From Acinetobacter sp. ANC 3903 (GTDB lineage: Bacteria; Pseudomonadota; Gammaproteobacteria; Pseudomonadales; Moraxellaceae): DNA of 64,000 bases. The position numbers were made by a program, and so were the translations under genes. Within the stretch, counting starts at the first letter, position 1. Each line of letters starts with the position of its first letter. Shown here piece by piece: positions 20,001 to 28,420 of the stretch. The stretch is from contig NZ_NEGA01000004.1 of the NCBI RefSeq assembly GCF_002135315.1, positions 62,001-126,000 on the forward strand. Reading direction: 5' to 3'. Under the pieces are notes generated by a model. That model ran no database searches, was not told the origin of the DNA, and saw only the letters and a program-made list of their open reading frames with translations.

Positions 20001-20501
20001 CGTATGACCAGCCTGCTGGACTATCCGGTACATGTCTATTCCGAATATGGCAAGGGTTCTTGCTTCATGATTGAAGTCCCAATTGTGAATGCGCCGAAAG
20101 TGGTGACAACTCCTGTCCAGGCGACTCCGCTGAAAAGCAAGGCCTATAAAATTCTATGTCTGGACAATGATGAAACCATTTTGGAAGGGATGTCTACCTT
20201 ACTGACCAAATGGGGCTATCAAGTGTTTAAGGCGACTGAACCGGAACAGGCTTTAGAGTTGATTCAGCAAGAGAATATTCAGGTGTGGCTGGTCGATCAG
20301 CATCTGAATAACAATAAAATTGGACTGGATTTCATTCTGGAAAATCGTCAGGAACAGGTGCCTGTGGCCTTAATTACCGCAGATTCCGATCCTGAACTGC
20401 CGCAACATTTGAAAGAACTGAATATTGTGTTGCTGAAAAAACCGTTAAAACCAGCATCGCTGCGTTCATGGTTATCGGGCCTCAAAATTTCCGGTTCTTA
20501 A
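17010..20501 (+). CDS. crbS: Hybrid sensor kinase CrbS (SSS transporter domain, PAS, HisKA, HATPase, REC)
   Basis: A 1163-residue protein. Residues 1-520 or so form a 12- to 13-helix SSS transporter-like domain, related to that of ActP. A linker and PAS domain follow (about 650-770, VSVVDENMCLVAWNNQY). The HisKA domain has phospho-acceptor His814 in AAASHDLLQP. The ATPase has NFVSNALRYT, DTGPGIAEEQ and QGLGLGLAIV. The C-terminal receiver has Asp1096 in VWLVDQHLNN. This architecture is that of CrbS/MxtR, which with CrbR/ErdR controls acs and acetate use in Vibrio and Pseudomonas. CbrA-type kinases share the SSS domain but lack a receiver. It is divergent from the actP operon across 178 bases. 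Confidence 0.85.
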   Translation: MNSWLIIGVLALYIAILFICAFFGEKHASRLSTRGRMLLFSLTLGVYCSSWTFYGATGAAVREGIIFLPIYLGPLIFVWVGYDIWRRLGRVRQHHAISSIADFVAARYGKSGPLASLVTILAVIAIIPYLALQLRAIALSAAVVLQQNTGIQGTTNSVLFLTGVLAILAMIFGTRQIANTEQHGGLMLAVAFESFVKLFALLCVALFFVFDAPENLGQISSDVVDTFKQVQLFGVPETFWVQTLLAALAVICLPRQFHVAVVELRDEKHIRGARRWFATYLILTTVAIIPIASWALHAAPHFLAIPDVAVLSLPLSYDQEWLTLLAFLGGFSASTGMLLVSSVALSIMLSNDLIMPALWRSGLLSRHDKRLPLVLKFTRRVCILAVMLLGFLFFHFFNDIDQLSVFGLLAFSAVAQFAPALIGGLYWRGGSKQGVYAGLIAGFVMWAYTLLLPTVLRSLPAEYSHFSQHFLLAGPFGINWLRPEALFGFQSFAPLTHGVTWALGLNILLYVWVSRIFRPSIAEQIQAESFFYYETKPLPTQSSSSEINYSHQDVARLKVGDLITLAKRITGEGPATQAFRQFCAQNNVVLNENSSANGMWWRFTEQYLAGTIGAASARTLLTTAMVNNGLALGQVANILDQASQWQRFNQNLIMTMIDHMTQGVSVVDENMCLVAWNNQYLKLFDYPKDIVYVGCPIADLIRYNAERGECGPGSVEEHVRKRIHWMAMGSAHEFERIRKDGRVIQMRGNPIEGGGFVTTFADITAFRENEAVLEARVQDRTQQLADALSEQQLAREQADRANMSKSRFIAAASHDLLQPMHAARLFSTALEQSVQSEEDRKTLQQLDRALHGAESMLSALLDIARLEGGTIQPKRQPYPLHDLLSDLELQFKSIAAQRGIKFSVHDAQFWIDTDPQWIRRIIQNFVSNALRYTAKGRVIVGVLRCAEKPRHIRIGVWDTGPGIAEEQRIKLFQEFERCGHTSPWGEQGLGLGLAIVQRMTSLLDYPVHVYSEYGKGSCFMIEVPIVNAPKVVTTPVQATPLKSKAYKILCLDNDETILEGMSTLLTKWGYQVFKATEPEQALELIQQENIQVWLVDQHLNNNKIGLDFILENRQEQVPVALITADSDPELPQHLKELNIVLLKKPLKPASLRSWLSGLKISGS

Positions 20502-20521
20502 TCCCTTAGCCTCAAATCAGC

Positions 20522-20556
20522 CGTCCATTGCCTAGCCTGGCAATGGACGTTTTTTC
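20522..20556 (+). terminator. Terminator after crbS
   Basis: An 11-base perfect stem CGTCCATTGCC/GGCAATGGACG with a six-base loop is followed by a T run, 20 bases after the stop. Confidence 0.93.
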
Positions 20557-20836
20557 CTCCAAAAATCCAGCTTTTTTCCTTTGATTAACAATTTATTTTT
20601 CGCTCTAGGCAAAACTGTTCAATTTCTTTATTTTGACTGCCATTTTATTGACTAAAAATTACACATTTTTATTTACTATGGCATAGAACATCAAAATTTA
20701 AATATACACTTGTATACTTGGTTACAATTTTTCAAGCCATTATTTTTTAAAATATTTTTCACTAAAAATCACCTTCATATAACTTTAGTCGTATACCGTT
20801 TCCGTTGCTGCCCGCGCATATATAAGAGCAAGAAAA

Positions 20837-20891
20837 GATCAGTTTTTAGATTTCGATCCAAGTTATAAAAACGCAGCCTAAGAAACTGATC
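20837..20891 (+). promoter_or_regulatory. Inverted repeat in the leader of the 20918 gene
   Basis: GATCAGTTT at 20837-20845 and AAACTGATC at 20883-20891 form perfect 9-base arms around 37 bases, ending 16 bases upstream of the AGGAG ribosome site. It could be an RNA stem that affects translation or two half-sites of an operator. The rest of the 416-base gap (20502-20917) holds the crbS terminator and AT-rich sequence. Confidence 0.45.
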
Positions 20892-20917
20892 ATCCTACAC
20901 ATTACAGGAGTTCCAAG

Positions 20918-21685
20918 ATGAGCATTTCTGAAACCGGCATTTATGATCTGGATCAATCGCAACAGTTTTACCGACAATACGGTGTCAATGCGCTATTACC
21001 TGAAATTCAGTGGAATGAACTATTTAAGTACAGCAGATTGGACGACACTCATATCCAGGCTTTGGACACTTTGTATCAAAGTGCAGTTCCCCTCGCCTTA
21101 CAAGTCTTTGCCGATTTGAATTTCGATGTCTTTAGCCCTGCCGCCTATAAACCGCAAGGCCTAGGCTTATTTGAACGACTGGCAGAACAGGAAGATAAAC
21201 TGGTTCAATCCCTGCAAACCGAGTCTCGGGACTTAAGCGATAGCGTGCGCCATCAAATCTGGAGCATGCTGTTACGCGGCGGTGCAGTACTGGTGTTTAA
21301 GGCCTGGCTGGGTAAAGTCAAAACCGATGCCAATGTCTTAGATACCACCCAATTTGATGAATTATCCGATCTGCTGTTTATTAAAACCCCACCCTTGGAT
21401 CTGGCCAGCCATCTGGGTGTTAATCCGCAGGCCAATGAAGATCATATTTTCCTGCTGTATGGCAATGATGTTTATCTGGACCGTTTTAACAGTCTGGAAA
21501 CCGCAGCCTTATTTGTCGACCTCGGTGTCTATGATGCTGCATTTTTAAGTTTGCGCGATGACAGCGTGGCTGAATATCTGAAAGAAAAAGCATACGTGTC
21601 GCAGGAACAGATTGATGATCTGCAATGTGCGTTAAATCCATTATTTTGCACCGACCACATCCCTAAACAAAGTTGTGTGGCCTAA
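20918..21685 (+). CDS. Conserved hypothetical protein, function unknown
   Basis: A 255-residue soluble protein that I do not recognise. It has no signal peptide or membrane helix, is acidic and Leu-rich, and contains VSQEQIDDLQCALNPLFCTD near its end, with the only two close Cys residues. A good AGGAG site precedes the ATG. It sits between crbS and crbR, on the crbS strand, with its own leader and a terminator on each side, so it is probably a single-gene unit. The position suggests, but does not show, a link to the acetate regulators. Confidence 0.7.
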   Translation: MSISETGIYDLDQSQQFYRQYGVNALLPEIQWNELFKYSRLDDTHIQALDTLYQSAVPLALQVFADLNFDVFSPAAYKPQGLGLFERLAEQEDKLVQSLQTESRDLSDSVRHQIWSMLLRGGAVLVFKAWLGKVKTDANVLDTTQFDELSDLLFIKTPPLDLASHLGVNPQANEDHIFLLYGNDVYLDRFNSLETAALFVDLGVYDAAFLSLRDDSVAEYLKEKAYVSQEQIDDLQCALNPLFCTDHIPKQSCVA

Positions 21686-21704
21686 TTTTAAAGCTGAAAA
21701 CTCA

Positions 21705-21751
21705 TTTCAAAAGCAGTTTCAAAAGCAGTTTCAAAAGCAGTTTCAAAAGCA
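21705..21751. repeat. 12-base tandem repeat, nearly four copies
   Basis: The unit TTTCAAAAGCAG occurs three times exactly from 21705 to 21740, then an 11-base partial copy follows. It lies between a stop codon and a terminator. Copy number may vary between strains. Confidence 0.9.
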
Positions 21752-21759
21752 CATAGCAT

Positions 21760-21790
21760 AAAAAAGGCACCTGAATGAGGTGCCTTTTTT
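21760..21790. terminator. Bidirectional terminator
   Basis: The perfect stem AGGCACCT/AGGTGCCT with loop GAATG is flanked by A6 and T6. It serves the convergent 20918 gene and crbR. Confidence 0.93.
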
Positions 21791-21824
21791 ATGCAATTTT
21801 TATGTCATGCTGCATTCAACAACA

Positions 21825-22475
21825 TTACATTTTCTTTTCTTCAATATTCAAGGCACTAATCGCCAATACTGCCTGAGTACGGTTTTGCACCCCAAGCTTA
21901 CGGAAAATGGCGGTGACATGCGCTTTAATGGTTGCTTCAGAAACATCCAGCTCATAAGCAATCTGTTTATTCAGCAAACCTTCCGCCACCATCATCAATA
22001 CGCGGAACTGTTGCGGGGTAAGCGACTGGATACGTTCTGCCAGTGCAGTTTCATCTGCCGCACGCGGGTCAAAGTTCATGTTGGCAGGCAAGTTTGGCGG
22101 CAACCAGATTTCCCCTTCCAGTACCTGACGGATCGCCTCACCAATATGGCTAGGATGCGCAGATTTCGGAATATAGCCCATCGCACCATGGGCTATGGCA
22201 CGTTGAATAATGGACACTTCTTCATGCGCAGACACCACAATAATCGGAATGGACGGATATTGTGCACGAACATGCACCAAAGCCGAAAAGCCCGAAGCTC
22301 CCGGTAAATTGAGATCCAGCAAAACCAAATCTGGTTCCGGCCCATTATCTAAGCGTTCATAAAACTCATTTACTGCAGCTGTTTCCTGAATTTGCGCTTG
22401 CGGCAAGCTATAACGAACGGCTTGAATCAAGGCATGACGAAACAGTGGATGATCATCAACGATTAAAATATTCAT
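21825..22475 (-). CDS. crbR: LuxR/FixJ-type response regulator CrbR
   Basis: A 216-residue NarL-class regulator. The receiver domain starts MNILIVDDHPLFRHAL; the phospho-acceptor Asp is in DLVLLDLNLPG, the conserved Lys in GYIPKSAHP. The DNA-binding domain (about 145-210) reads LTPQQFRVLMMVAEGLLNKQ, followed by IAYELDVSEATIKAHV. I chose the Met at 22475, which places the receiver motif at the N-terminus as in the family; an upstream Met at 22547 would add an unconserved tail. With the hybrid kinase at 17 kb it matches CrbR/ErdR, activator of acs. The unknown gene at 20918 separates the pair. Confidence 0.85.
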   Translation of the reverse strand: MNILIVDDHPLFRHALIQAVRYSLPQAQIQETAAVNEFYERLDNGPEPDLVLLDLNLPGASGFSALVHVRAQYPSIPIIVVSAHEEVSIIQRAIAHGAMGYIPKSAHPSHIGEAIRQVLEGEIWLPPNLPANMNFDPRAADETALAERIQSLTPQQFRVLMMVAEGLLNKQIAYELDVSEATIKAHVTAIFRKLGVQNRTQAVLAISALNIEEKKM

Positions 22476-22853
22476 AAGCAACAACATGAAGGATCTTGTG
22501 CACATTAAGCTTATTCTAACCACACAAGGACTATTAAGGATATGCAATCAATAACTTTTTTCATCTAATATGAGATTATTTTCTCAAAAAACTCCTTTTT
22601 TTAAGGTTTTTCGAAAAATCATCAAACCTAATCATATTTTGATATAAATTTTATCGATCAGCTCAAAATGCTTATTACTAATGAATATAAATATAAAAAT
22701 CAAAATATTAAGAGATGTAAAAGTCCATTTCAATGAGTTTATTCTTCATATCTTAAAATCAGATAACTTTTCTTGATTTGCTTATTTTACAGAATATGCC
22801 TGCTGTTGATTAATAAACCTATTCCGAGATTTTATGTTTTAGGTTATTCGAAA

Positions 22854-23588
22854 ATGTCTATTTTAAATGCGCAAAAACCATTGAATATTGTGGCTGTATC
22901 AGGTGGATTAAACAATCCTTCTAAAACCGAAGCGTTGGTACAAGCGATTATTGATGAATTAGGTGAAGCCACTCCAATTCATGTTCATTTTATCAAATTT
23001 AGCGAAATCGGTTCTTTACTTGGCGGTGCAATTTACCGTAACCAGTTGCCACAACGTGTACAAGATGACCTGGCAGCAGTTGAAGCAGCAGATGCCTTAA
23101 TTGTAGGTACGCCGGTTTACCGTGCCTCATTTACCGGTCTGTTCAAACACTTCTTTGACTTTGTAGAACAAACTGCACTGGTCGATGTACCGGTACTTCT
23201 TGCAGCATCGGGTGGCAGTGAACGTCATGCTTTGGTGCTTGAACATCAATTGCGTCCATTATTCAGCTTTTTCCAGGCACAAACTTTACCCATCGGCGTC
23301 TATGCAACCGACAGAGACTTTACCCCTGAATACACCATTCACAGCGAGCTGCTGCGCGACCGCATTACCCTCGCGGTAGCACGTGCATTGCCAATTCTTG
23401 AATGGGCACCGGCGAAAGGTCAACGTGCTGAAGTGGTCAAAGAGAAATCTCAACAAGCCAACCAGAACCTGGGTATCAACAAGCAAATTGAACAGGAAGA
23501 AGTTCTTCCTTCTGCTGCAGTACCAAGCCTTGATGCTGCTGAAGCGCGCCTGCACAGCAAAAAAGCACCCAAGTCACAAGTGGCTTAA
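22854..23588 (+). CDS. msuE: NAD(P)H-dependent FMN reductase MsuE
   Basis: A 244-residue flavodoxin-fold reductase that supplies reduced FMN to sulfonate and sulfone monooxygenases. The N-terminal flavin loop is VAVSGGLNNPSKTEAL; GTPVYRASFTGLFKHFFDFV near residue 90 is typical of the MsuE/SsuE group. After about residue 185 there is an extended, Gln- and Ala-rich tail of low complexity that ordinary SsuE proteins lack. The start at 22854 (MSILNAQKP) is preferred over the in-frame ATG at 22773. sfnG follows after 35 bases on the same strand, so the flavin supplier and user are made together. Confidence 0.9.
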   Translation: MSILNAQKPLNIVAVSGGLNNPSKTEALVQAIIDELGEATPIHVHFIKFSEIGSLLGGAIYRNQLPQRVQDDLAAVEAADALIVGTPVYRASFTGLFKHFFDFVEQTALVDVPVLLAASGGSERHALVLEHQLRPLFSFFQAQTLPIGVYATDRDFTPEYTIHSELLRDRITLAVARALPILEWAPAKGQRAEVVKEKSQQANQNLGINKQIEQEEVLPSAAVPSLDAAEARLHSKKAPKSQVA

Positions 23589-23623
23589 GGCAGCTAAAGA
23601 ATTACATCCTGAGGGTTTGCAAA

Positions 23624-24730
23624 ATGTCGCGACAAGATAAAAACATTACATTTGCTTATTGGGTGCCAAACGTCAGCGGTGGTTTGGTGGTCAGTGATAT
23701 TGAACAGCGTACGGACTGGAGTTATGACTATAACGTACGTCTAGCGCAAGCCGCGGAAAAAAGTGGTTTTGAATATGCCTTAACCCAGATTCGTTTTACT
23801 GCCGGTTATAACGCAGAAAATCAGCACGAATCTGTCAGCTTCAGTCATGGCATCTTGGCCAAAACTGAAAAACTTAAAGTGATTGCTGCAATTTTGCCAG
23901 GTCCGTGGAAACCGGCACTGGCTGCCAAACAATTAGCAACTATCGATCACCTTACCAATGGCCGTATTGCCATTAACGTGGTCAGTGGCTGGTTCCGCGG
24001 TGAGTTTGATGCCATTGGTGAAGAATGGCCGGAACATGACCAGCGTTATGCACGTTCTGAAGAATTCATTCGCAGCTTAAAAGGCGTATGGACGCAGGAT
24101 CATTTCAGTTTTGATGGCAAGTTCTATCAGTTCAAGGACTATACCCTGTCGCCAAAACCGGTACAAAAACCGCATATTGAAATCTTTCAGGGCGGTAGCT
24201 CACGTGCAGCGCGTGATATGGCATCTCGTGTATCGGACTGGTACTTTACCAACGGAAATACCCCGGAAGAGCTGAAAAAGCAGATTGATGATATCCGTGA
24301 AAAAGCCAAAGCCAATAACCATACCGTAAAAATTGGCGTGAATGCATTTGTGATTGCCCGAGATACGGAAGAAGAAGCGCAAGCCGTGCTGCAGGAAATT
24401 GTGACCAAGGCCAATGTTCAGGCAGTGAAATCTTTTGGTGAGGCCACCCGTGAAGCGGGTGCTGCAACAGCAGAGGGTGAAGGTAACTGGGCAAAATCGA
24501 CCTTTGAAGATTTGGTGCAGTACAACGATGGCTTTAAGACCAATTTAATTGGTACACCGCAGCAAATTGCAGAACGTATAGTTGAACTTAAAGCAGTCGG
24601 TGTGGATCTGGTTTTGTCCGGCTTCTTACATTTTATTGAAGAAGTGGAATATTTTGGACAAAAAGTGTTGCCATTGGTTCGTGAACTGGAAGCGCAACAG
24701 CTGGCTGTTGTCACGCCTAAGTCTGCTTAA
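23624..24730 (+). CDS. sfnG: FMNH2-dependent dimethylsulfone monooxygenase SfnG
   Basis: A 368-residue bacterial-luciferase-family (TIM-barrel) monooxygenase. It oxidises dimethylsulfone, giving methanesulfinate that can feed the sulfonate pathway for sulfur assimilation. Family landmarks are FAYWVPNVSGGLVVSDIEQR at the N-terminus, TNGRIAINVVSGWFRGEFDA near residue 110 and IEIFQGGSSRAARDMA near 190, a flavin phosphate-binding stretch. It needs reduced FMN, which MsuE encoded just upstream can provide. A terminator follows. Confidence 0.93.
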   Translation: MSRQDKNITFAYWVPNVSGGLVVSDIEQRTDWSYDYNVRLAQAAEKSGFEYALTQIRFTAGYNAENQHESVSFSHGILAKTEKLKVIAAILPGPWKPALAAKQLATIDHLTNGRIAINVVSGWFRGEFDAIGEEWPEHDQRYARSEEFIRSLKGVWTQDHFSFDGKFYQFKDYTLSPKPVQKPHIEIFQGGSSRAARDMASRVSDWYFTNGNTPEELKKQIDDIREKAKANNHTVKIGVNAFVIARDTEEEAQAVLQEIVTKANVQAVKSFGEATREAGAATAEGEGNWAKSTFEDLVQYNDGFKTNLIGTPQQIAERIVELKAVGVDLVLSGFLHFIEEVEYFGQKVLPLVRELEAQQLAVVTPKSA

Positions 24731-24794
24731 TCTCGGTAATCAAACAGACGGTACATGAACTCAAACTATAATAATCAAATGGCATTTCCAACTT

Positions 24795-24827
24795 TCCCTC
24801 AAGGCTCGGCTTGAGGGATTTTTTTTG
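24795..24827 (+). terminator. Terminator after sfnG
   Basis: The stem TCCCTCAAG/CTTGAGGGA with a six-base loop is followed by eight T. The remaining sequence to 25076 (about 250 bases) shows only a short 33-codon frame at 24939 and nothing I can assign. Confidence 0.9.
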
Positions 24828-25076
24828 CTTGTATAGCAGAAATTTTAAGCTTAATAGAAGCAATTAGTTCTTGCCATCCTTTCTACTCCATCAAGTGTAT
24901 TAGCCAGTCTTGTTAAATTTTTTAGCGCTTTCTTTCAGATGAGCATTGGAATTGATACCTTGAAGCCAAAAAGCAATAACCAATCGGCAACCAGAAAAAA
25001 CAAGAACAGCATGGTGGCTGCTTCAACTAACTTTTAAAGTAAGGCGATAGCGGCAAAAAATAAGCTGGAAATAAAG

Positions 25077-26492
25077 ATGTCTGCTCAACTTTTACTGCCT
25101 CTTGCGGGCTCTGCCATTGTATTGGCACTCACCGGATGTGCATCACCATCCAAGTCTCCCATTACCGACAGTTATGGTCCTCAACCGCATCTGCCTGAAC
25201 CCAAGTCAAGTTTGTTTCCTACGGTCAATATCGCCCCTGCCACAGGCTGGCCTGCGGGTACCATGCCCACCCCCGCTGCAGGCTTAAAAGTACAGGCCTT
25301 TGCCAAAGAACTTGAGCATCCGCGTTGGCTATATGTGTTGCCGAATGGTGATGTGCTGGTGGCCGAAACCGATGCACCGCCCAAGCCGGATGACAGCAAG
25401 GGTTTTAGAGGCAAAATCATGAAACTGCTGATGAAGCGTGCCGGTTCATCACATCCGAGTGCCAACCGCATTAGCCTGCTGCGTGACAGCAATGGCGATG
25501 GCGTGGCTGACCAAAAAACCGTATTTCTACAAAATCTGAACTCACCCTTTGGCATAGCGCTGGTTGGTAATATGCTGTACGTGGCCAATACCGACTCGCT
25601 CATGCGCTTTCCTTACCAACAAGGTGCAACCCGAATTACAGCAAGCGGCAGCAAAGTACTGGATTTACCGGGCGGCACCTTAAACCACCATTGGACCAAA
25701 AACGTGATTGCCAATCCTGCGGGCAGCAAACTCTATATTACTGTGGGATCAAACAGTAACGTGGCGGAAAATGGATTAGACCAGGAAGCTGGCCGGGCCC
25801 TGATTATGGAATTTGATATTGCCAGTGGCAAAGCACGACCCTTTGCCACAGGGCTACGCAACCCCAACGGGATGGACTGGCAACCTCAGAGCGGCACGCT
25901 TTGGACAGTCGTGAATGAGCGGGATGAAATTGGCAATGACCTGGTGCCTGATTACCTGACTTCGGTCAAAGACGGTGCTTTTTATGGCTGGCCCTATAGC
26001 TATTATGGCCAACATGTAGACACGCGGGTAAAACCACAAAATCCTGAGCTGGTCGCACGTGCGACTAAGCCTGATTATGCACTCGGTAGCCATACCGCCT
26101 CCTTAGGCCTGACATTTTATACTGCCGAATTAATGCCTCAATACCACGGTGGTGCGCTGATTGGTCAGCATGGCTCATGGAACCGTAAGCCGCATAGTGG
26201 CTATAAAGTTATTTTTGTGCCATTTCGAAATGGCCAACCGTCAGGTCTTCCACAAGATGTACTGTCGGGATTTTTAAGCGATCAGGGTGATGCACTTGGC
26301 CGCCCTGTTGGCGTAGCGGTTGATCGTTCCGGGGCTATTTTAGTGGCTGATGATGTCGGCAATGTGATTTGGCGTGTATCACCCATCGGGACAATGATGG
26401 ATCACCGTCCAATCAATAAAACGATTAGCCCTGCTTCTGCGAGTCAACAGCCTGTAAGTTCACAATCTGATTCAGAAAAAGCAGCCCAGTAA
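25077..26492 (+). CDS. Glucose/sorbosone dehydrogenase-like lipoprotein (six-bladed propeller)
   Basis: A 471-residue probable lipoprotein: a short hydrophobic signal ends in the lipobox LTGC, so Cys21 would be lipidated. The body (about 70-430) is a GSDH-type beta-propeller with the landmarks [49 protein letters not shown] and [20 protein letters not shown]. Relatives are annotated as L-sorbosone or PQQ-dependent sugar dehydrogenases; cofactor and substrate here are not shown. The last 35 residues are Ser- and Gln-rich. It stands alone between two terminators. Confidence 0.82.
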   Translation: MSAQLLLPLAGSAIVLALTGCASPSKSPITDSYGPQPHLPEPKSSLFPTVNIAPATGWPAGTMPTPAAGLKVQAFAKELEHPRWLYVLPNGDVLVAETDAPPKPDDSKGFRGKIMKLLMKRAGSSHPSANRISLLRDSNGDGVADQKTVFLQNLNSPFGIALVGNMLYVANTDSLMRFPYQQGATRITASGSKVLDLPGGTLNHHWTKNVIANPAGSKLYITVGSNSNVAENGLDQEAGRALIMEFDIASGKARPFATGLRNPNGMDWQPQSGTLWTVVNERDEIGNDLVPDYLTSVKDGAFYGWPYSYYGQHVDTRVKPQNPELVARATKPDYALGSHTASLGLTFYTAELMPQYHGGALIGQHGSWNRKPHSGYKVIFVPFRNGQPSGLPQDVLSGFLSDQGDALGRPVGVAVDRSGAILVADDVGNVIWRVSPIGTMMDHRPINKTISPASASQQPVSSQSDSEKAAQ

Positions 26493-26513
26493 TCATGGCT
26501 GAATAAAATGACA

Positions 26514-26547
26514 TAAAAAAAAGCCCGACATCCTATCGGGCTTTTTC
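26514..26547 (+). terminator. Terminator after the sorbosone dehydrogenase-like gene
   Basis: The stem AAGCCCGA/TCGGGCTT is flanked by A and T runs, about 25 bases after the stop. It can also act on the minus strand. Confidence 0.9.
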
Positions 26548-26558
26548 GTATGGGTGAG

Positions 26559-26777
26559 TTAAGCATGACTCCTGTCTTGCTTCACGATCCTGGTGTATGA
26601 ACGTTTTATTGTTGTTTTCTGTTCCGGAACTTCCTGTTCCTGTATGACTTCATCATAGGAAAAAAATCTGGCTGTGCCCATCCGCAAAATCCTTAAATTG
26701 ATGTGCGCCAGAGCGTACAGAGCCGAGTAATTTTTATTCCGATAGTAGTCCGTAGAATTTGTGGATTTTTCTGGCAC
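26559..26777 (-). CDS. Possible small hypothetical protein
   Basis: A 72-codon frame starting from GTG and ending just inside the flanking terminator. The product is basic with a central stretch ALYALAHINLRILRMGTARF and no recognised domain. No clear ribosome site precedes the GTG. Its placement beside a terminator that would work on its strand is the only support, so it may be spurious. Confidence 0.3.
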   Translation of the reverse strand: MPEKSTNSTDYYRNKNYSALYALAHINLRILRMGTARFFSYDEVIQEQEVPEQKTTIKRSYTRIVKQDRSHA

Positions 26778-26947
26778 AGCAACTATTAAGAAATCAGCAA
26801 AACTGACTATTTTTTAATAAAATTATTGGCAAGAGATTTTATGTTAAATAAAACCTAAAACATTAGATCTCTTTCATAAATCAAAAAATGTTTAATATTT
26901 GATTTTTTTAAATCAGCACGGCCTCATTTGATTGATTTAATTTTTTT

Positions 26948-27062
26948 GCCTTTTCGTAGGCAATCTCTCTACTTTTGAAAGGTCAAAAGTAGACAAAAAC
27001 CTTTTATTTCCCATACACGACATCCTTGTCGTGATGGGAAATGTGTGGCATCCATGCCACAC
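26948..27062. repeat. Structured four-hairpin intergenic element
   Basis: Four hairpins follow each other: GCCT/AGGC (26948-26961), ACTTTTGA/TCAAAAGT (26971-26990), a 15-base stem TTTCCCAT-CACGACA/TGTCGTG-ATGGGAAA with one bulged A (27007-27041), and GTGTGGCA/TGCCACAC (27043-27062). The last two share ATCC-containing loops. The ACTTTTG/CAAAAGT module recurs at 34873-34896. No gene covers the 770-base gap 26778-27549; the remainder is very AT-rich and includes the cspA leader. Confidence 0.7.
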
Positions 27063-27585
27063 TCATGAATCTAATATTGACTAAAATCTATTTTCAATTT
27101 TGGCTTTACGAACAATTTTTAGTTTCTAAAATGATTTATGAAAGAAGTCTATTACAAAAGCTGTTTGCATATGGGAAAAAACATCATTCCTAAAATTAGA
27201 ACACCCAATATTATTACTATGAAACTATACAATCGCATTGATTGACTGGGTTAAAAAAAATGTCATTCGAGCAGATTAAACCTATTTAATAGCAATCACA
27301 ATTAAAGAACAATAATATGTTATTGAATTAATTTATTTTTTATAAAGTATGGATTTTTTATAAAAAAAACAAATATATATATAAAAAAACTTGATTATTT
27401 CTGTTTTTAGTGTATATTTAACTTAACTAGAAAAAAGTCTTGTTTCGGTAAATCTTCTTTAAGTATCGCAGTTTTAGTCATAATCCTTCGTTTTTTTCAG
27501 ATTTTAAGTCTCATTCTTTATTATTTCAAAGTTATAATCAGTCAACAAAATGACTAAAAAATTATTAAAATTAGTAGGATATATT

Positions 27586-27801
27586 ATGTCAAACTCAAAT
27601 GTTGTTAAAGGTACTGTTAAGTGGTTTAACGAAACTAAAGGTTTTGGTTTCATTCAACAAGAATCGGGTCCAGACGTTTTTGCTCATTTCAGCGAAATCG
27701 CGAGTTCAGGTTTCAAAACCTTACTTGAAGGCCAGCAAGTTGAATTCAGTATAGCTCAAGGTCAAAAAGGACCGAATGCTGTAAATATTGTTGCTATCTA
27801 A
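27586..27801 (+). CDS. CspA-family cold-shock protein
   Basis: A 71-residue OB-fold protein that binds single-stranded RNA and DNA. The nucleic-acid motifs are intact: KGFGFI (RNP1) and VFAHF (RNP2), within [18 protein letters not shown] chose the ATG at 27586 behind a TAGGA site, giving the family's usual length. A long AT-rich leader typical of cold-shock mRNAs lies upstream, with TTCAGTC-poor, T-rich sequence and no obvious ORF. A terminator follows the stop. Confidence 0.93.
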   Translation: MSNSNVVKGTVKWFNETKGFGFIQQESGPDVFAHFSEIASSGFKTLLEGQQVEFSIAQGQKGPNAVNIVAI

Positions 27802-27818
27802 GTAATAATAGGCAGCAA

Positions 27819-27846
27819 TAAAAAGCACTCATGAGTGCTTTTTTTA
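27819..27846 (+). terminator. Terminator after the cold-shock gene
   Basis: The perfect stem AAAAAGCACTCA/TGAGTGCTTTTT is followed by T. The small ORF at 27904 lies beyond it. Confidence 0.9.
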
Positions 27847-27903
27847 TACTTTAAAATTTGTTTTCAAAATTGAAAAAAAAATCTCTAAAAAATAGGATAT
27901 AAG

Positions 27904-28131
27904 TTGTTAAAAATAAATGATTTAATTGCAAAATCTAAAAATGGTACTGAAATTATTGTTTCATTAATTCCTCTCAATAAAATGCAGAATACACGTCAAG
28001 GTTTTAAACAAATTGAAGTCGGTAAAAGAGTTCTGCTGGAATCTGGAATCGAGGTTGATTTAAATTTGGATGGCCGTACATTTTACACTTCTCCAAATCA
28101 GTTATTTAAATTAAACCATAAAGTTCCTTAG
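27904..28131 (+). CDS. Small hypothetical protein with TTG start
   Basis: A 75-residue soluble protein I do not recognise. It starts with TTG seven bases after AGGA, in a leader (TAGGATATA) nearly identical to that of the cold-shock gene just upstream. The segment QIEVGKRVLLESGIEVDLNL-DGRTF resembles ITVDGEDIRPGFEMFF-LSGKIF in the next ORF, which suggests a distant paralogue pair. It is AT-rich like its neighbours. No function can be given. Confidence 0.6.
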   Translation: MLKINDLIAKSKNGTEIIVSLIPLNKMQNTRQGFKQIEVGKRVLLESGIEVDLNLDGRTFYTSPNQLFKLNHKVP

Positions 28132-28194
28132 AGATAAAATTAATAAACATCAATAAATTAGGTTTTTCCCACTAAAATTTTATTAAGGGTATAT

Positions 28195-28392
28195 ATGTTT
28201 AAACAGAGTCTCAGCGTGAAAGATCAGTTTGGTGTTAAACACGCTATTCAAGCAACAGTGGATCATCAGTTTGCCAACACGCAATCTCATTCGAATATAA
28301 AATATATCACCGTTGATGGTGAAGATATTCGACCTGGTTTTGAAATGTTTTTCCAAAGTACTTTGAGTGGAAAAATTTTTAAAATCTTATAG
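28195..28392 (+). CDS. Small hypothetical protein
   Basis: A 65-residue soluble protein I do not recognise, preceded by AAGGG at a suitable distance from its ATG. It has no membrane helix or signal peptide. Its C-terminal half weakly resembles that of the 75-residue ORF upstream. The two lie 63 bases apart on the same strand and may be one unit. Confidence 0.6.
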   Translation: MFKQSLSVKDQFGVKHAIQATVDHQFANTQSHSNIKYITVDGEDIRPGFEMFFQSTLSGKIFKIL

Positions 28393-28420
28393 ATAATAAT
28401 AATTTGTATTAGATCATTAC

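Noticed and set aside
22548..22853. Sigma-54 promoter for msuE-sfnG, as in Pseudomonas sfn genes
   Set aside because: No GG-N10-GC type -24/-12 element was found; only a weak sigma-70-like TTGATT/TATGCC pair is visible.
24939..25040. 33-codon frame before the sorbosone dehydrogenase-like gene
   Set aside because: It is short and basic with no family match; the downstream ORF has its own good lipoprotein signal, so no extension is needed.
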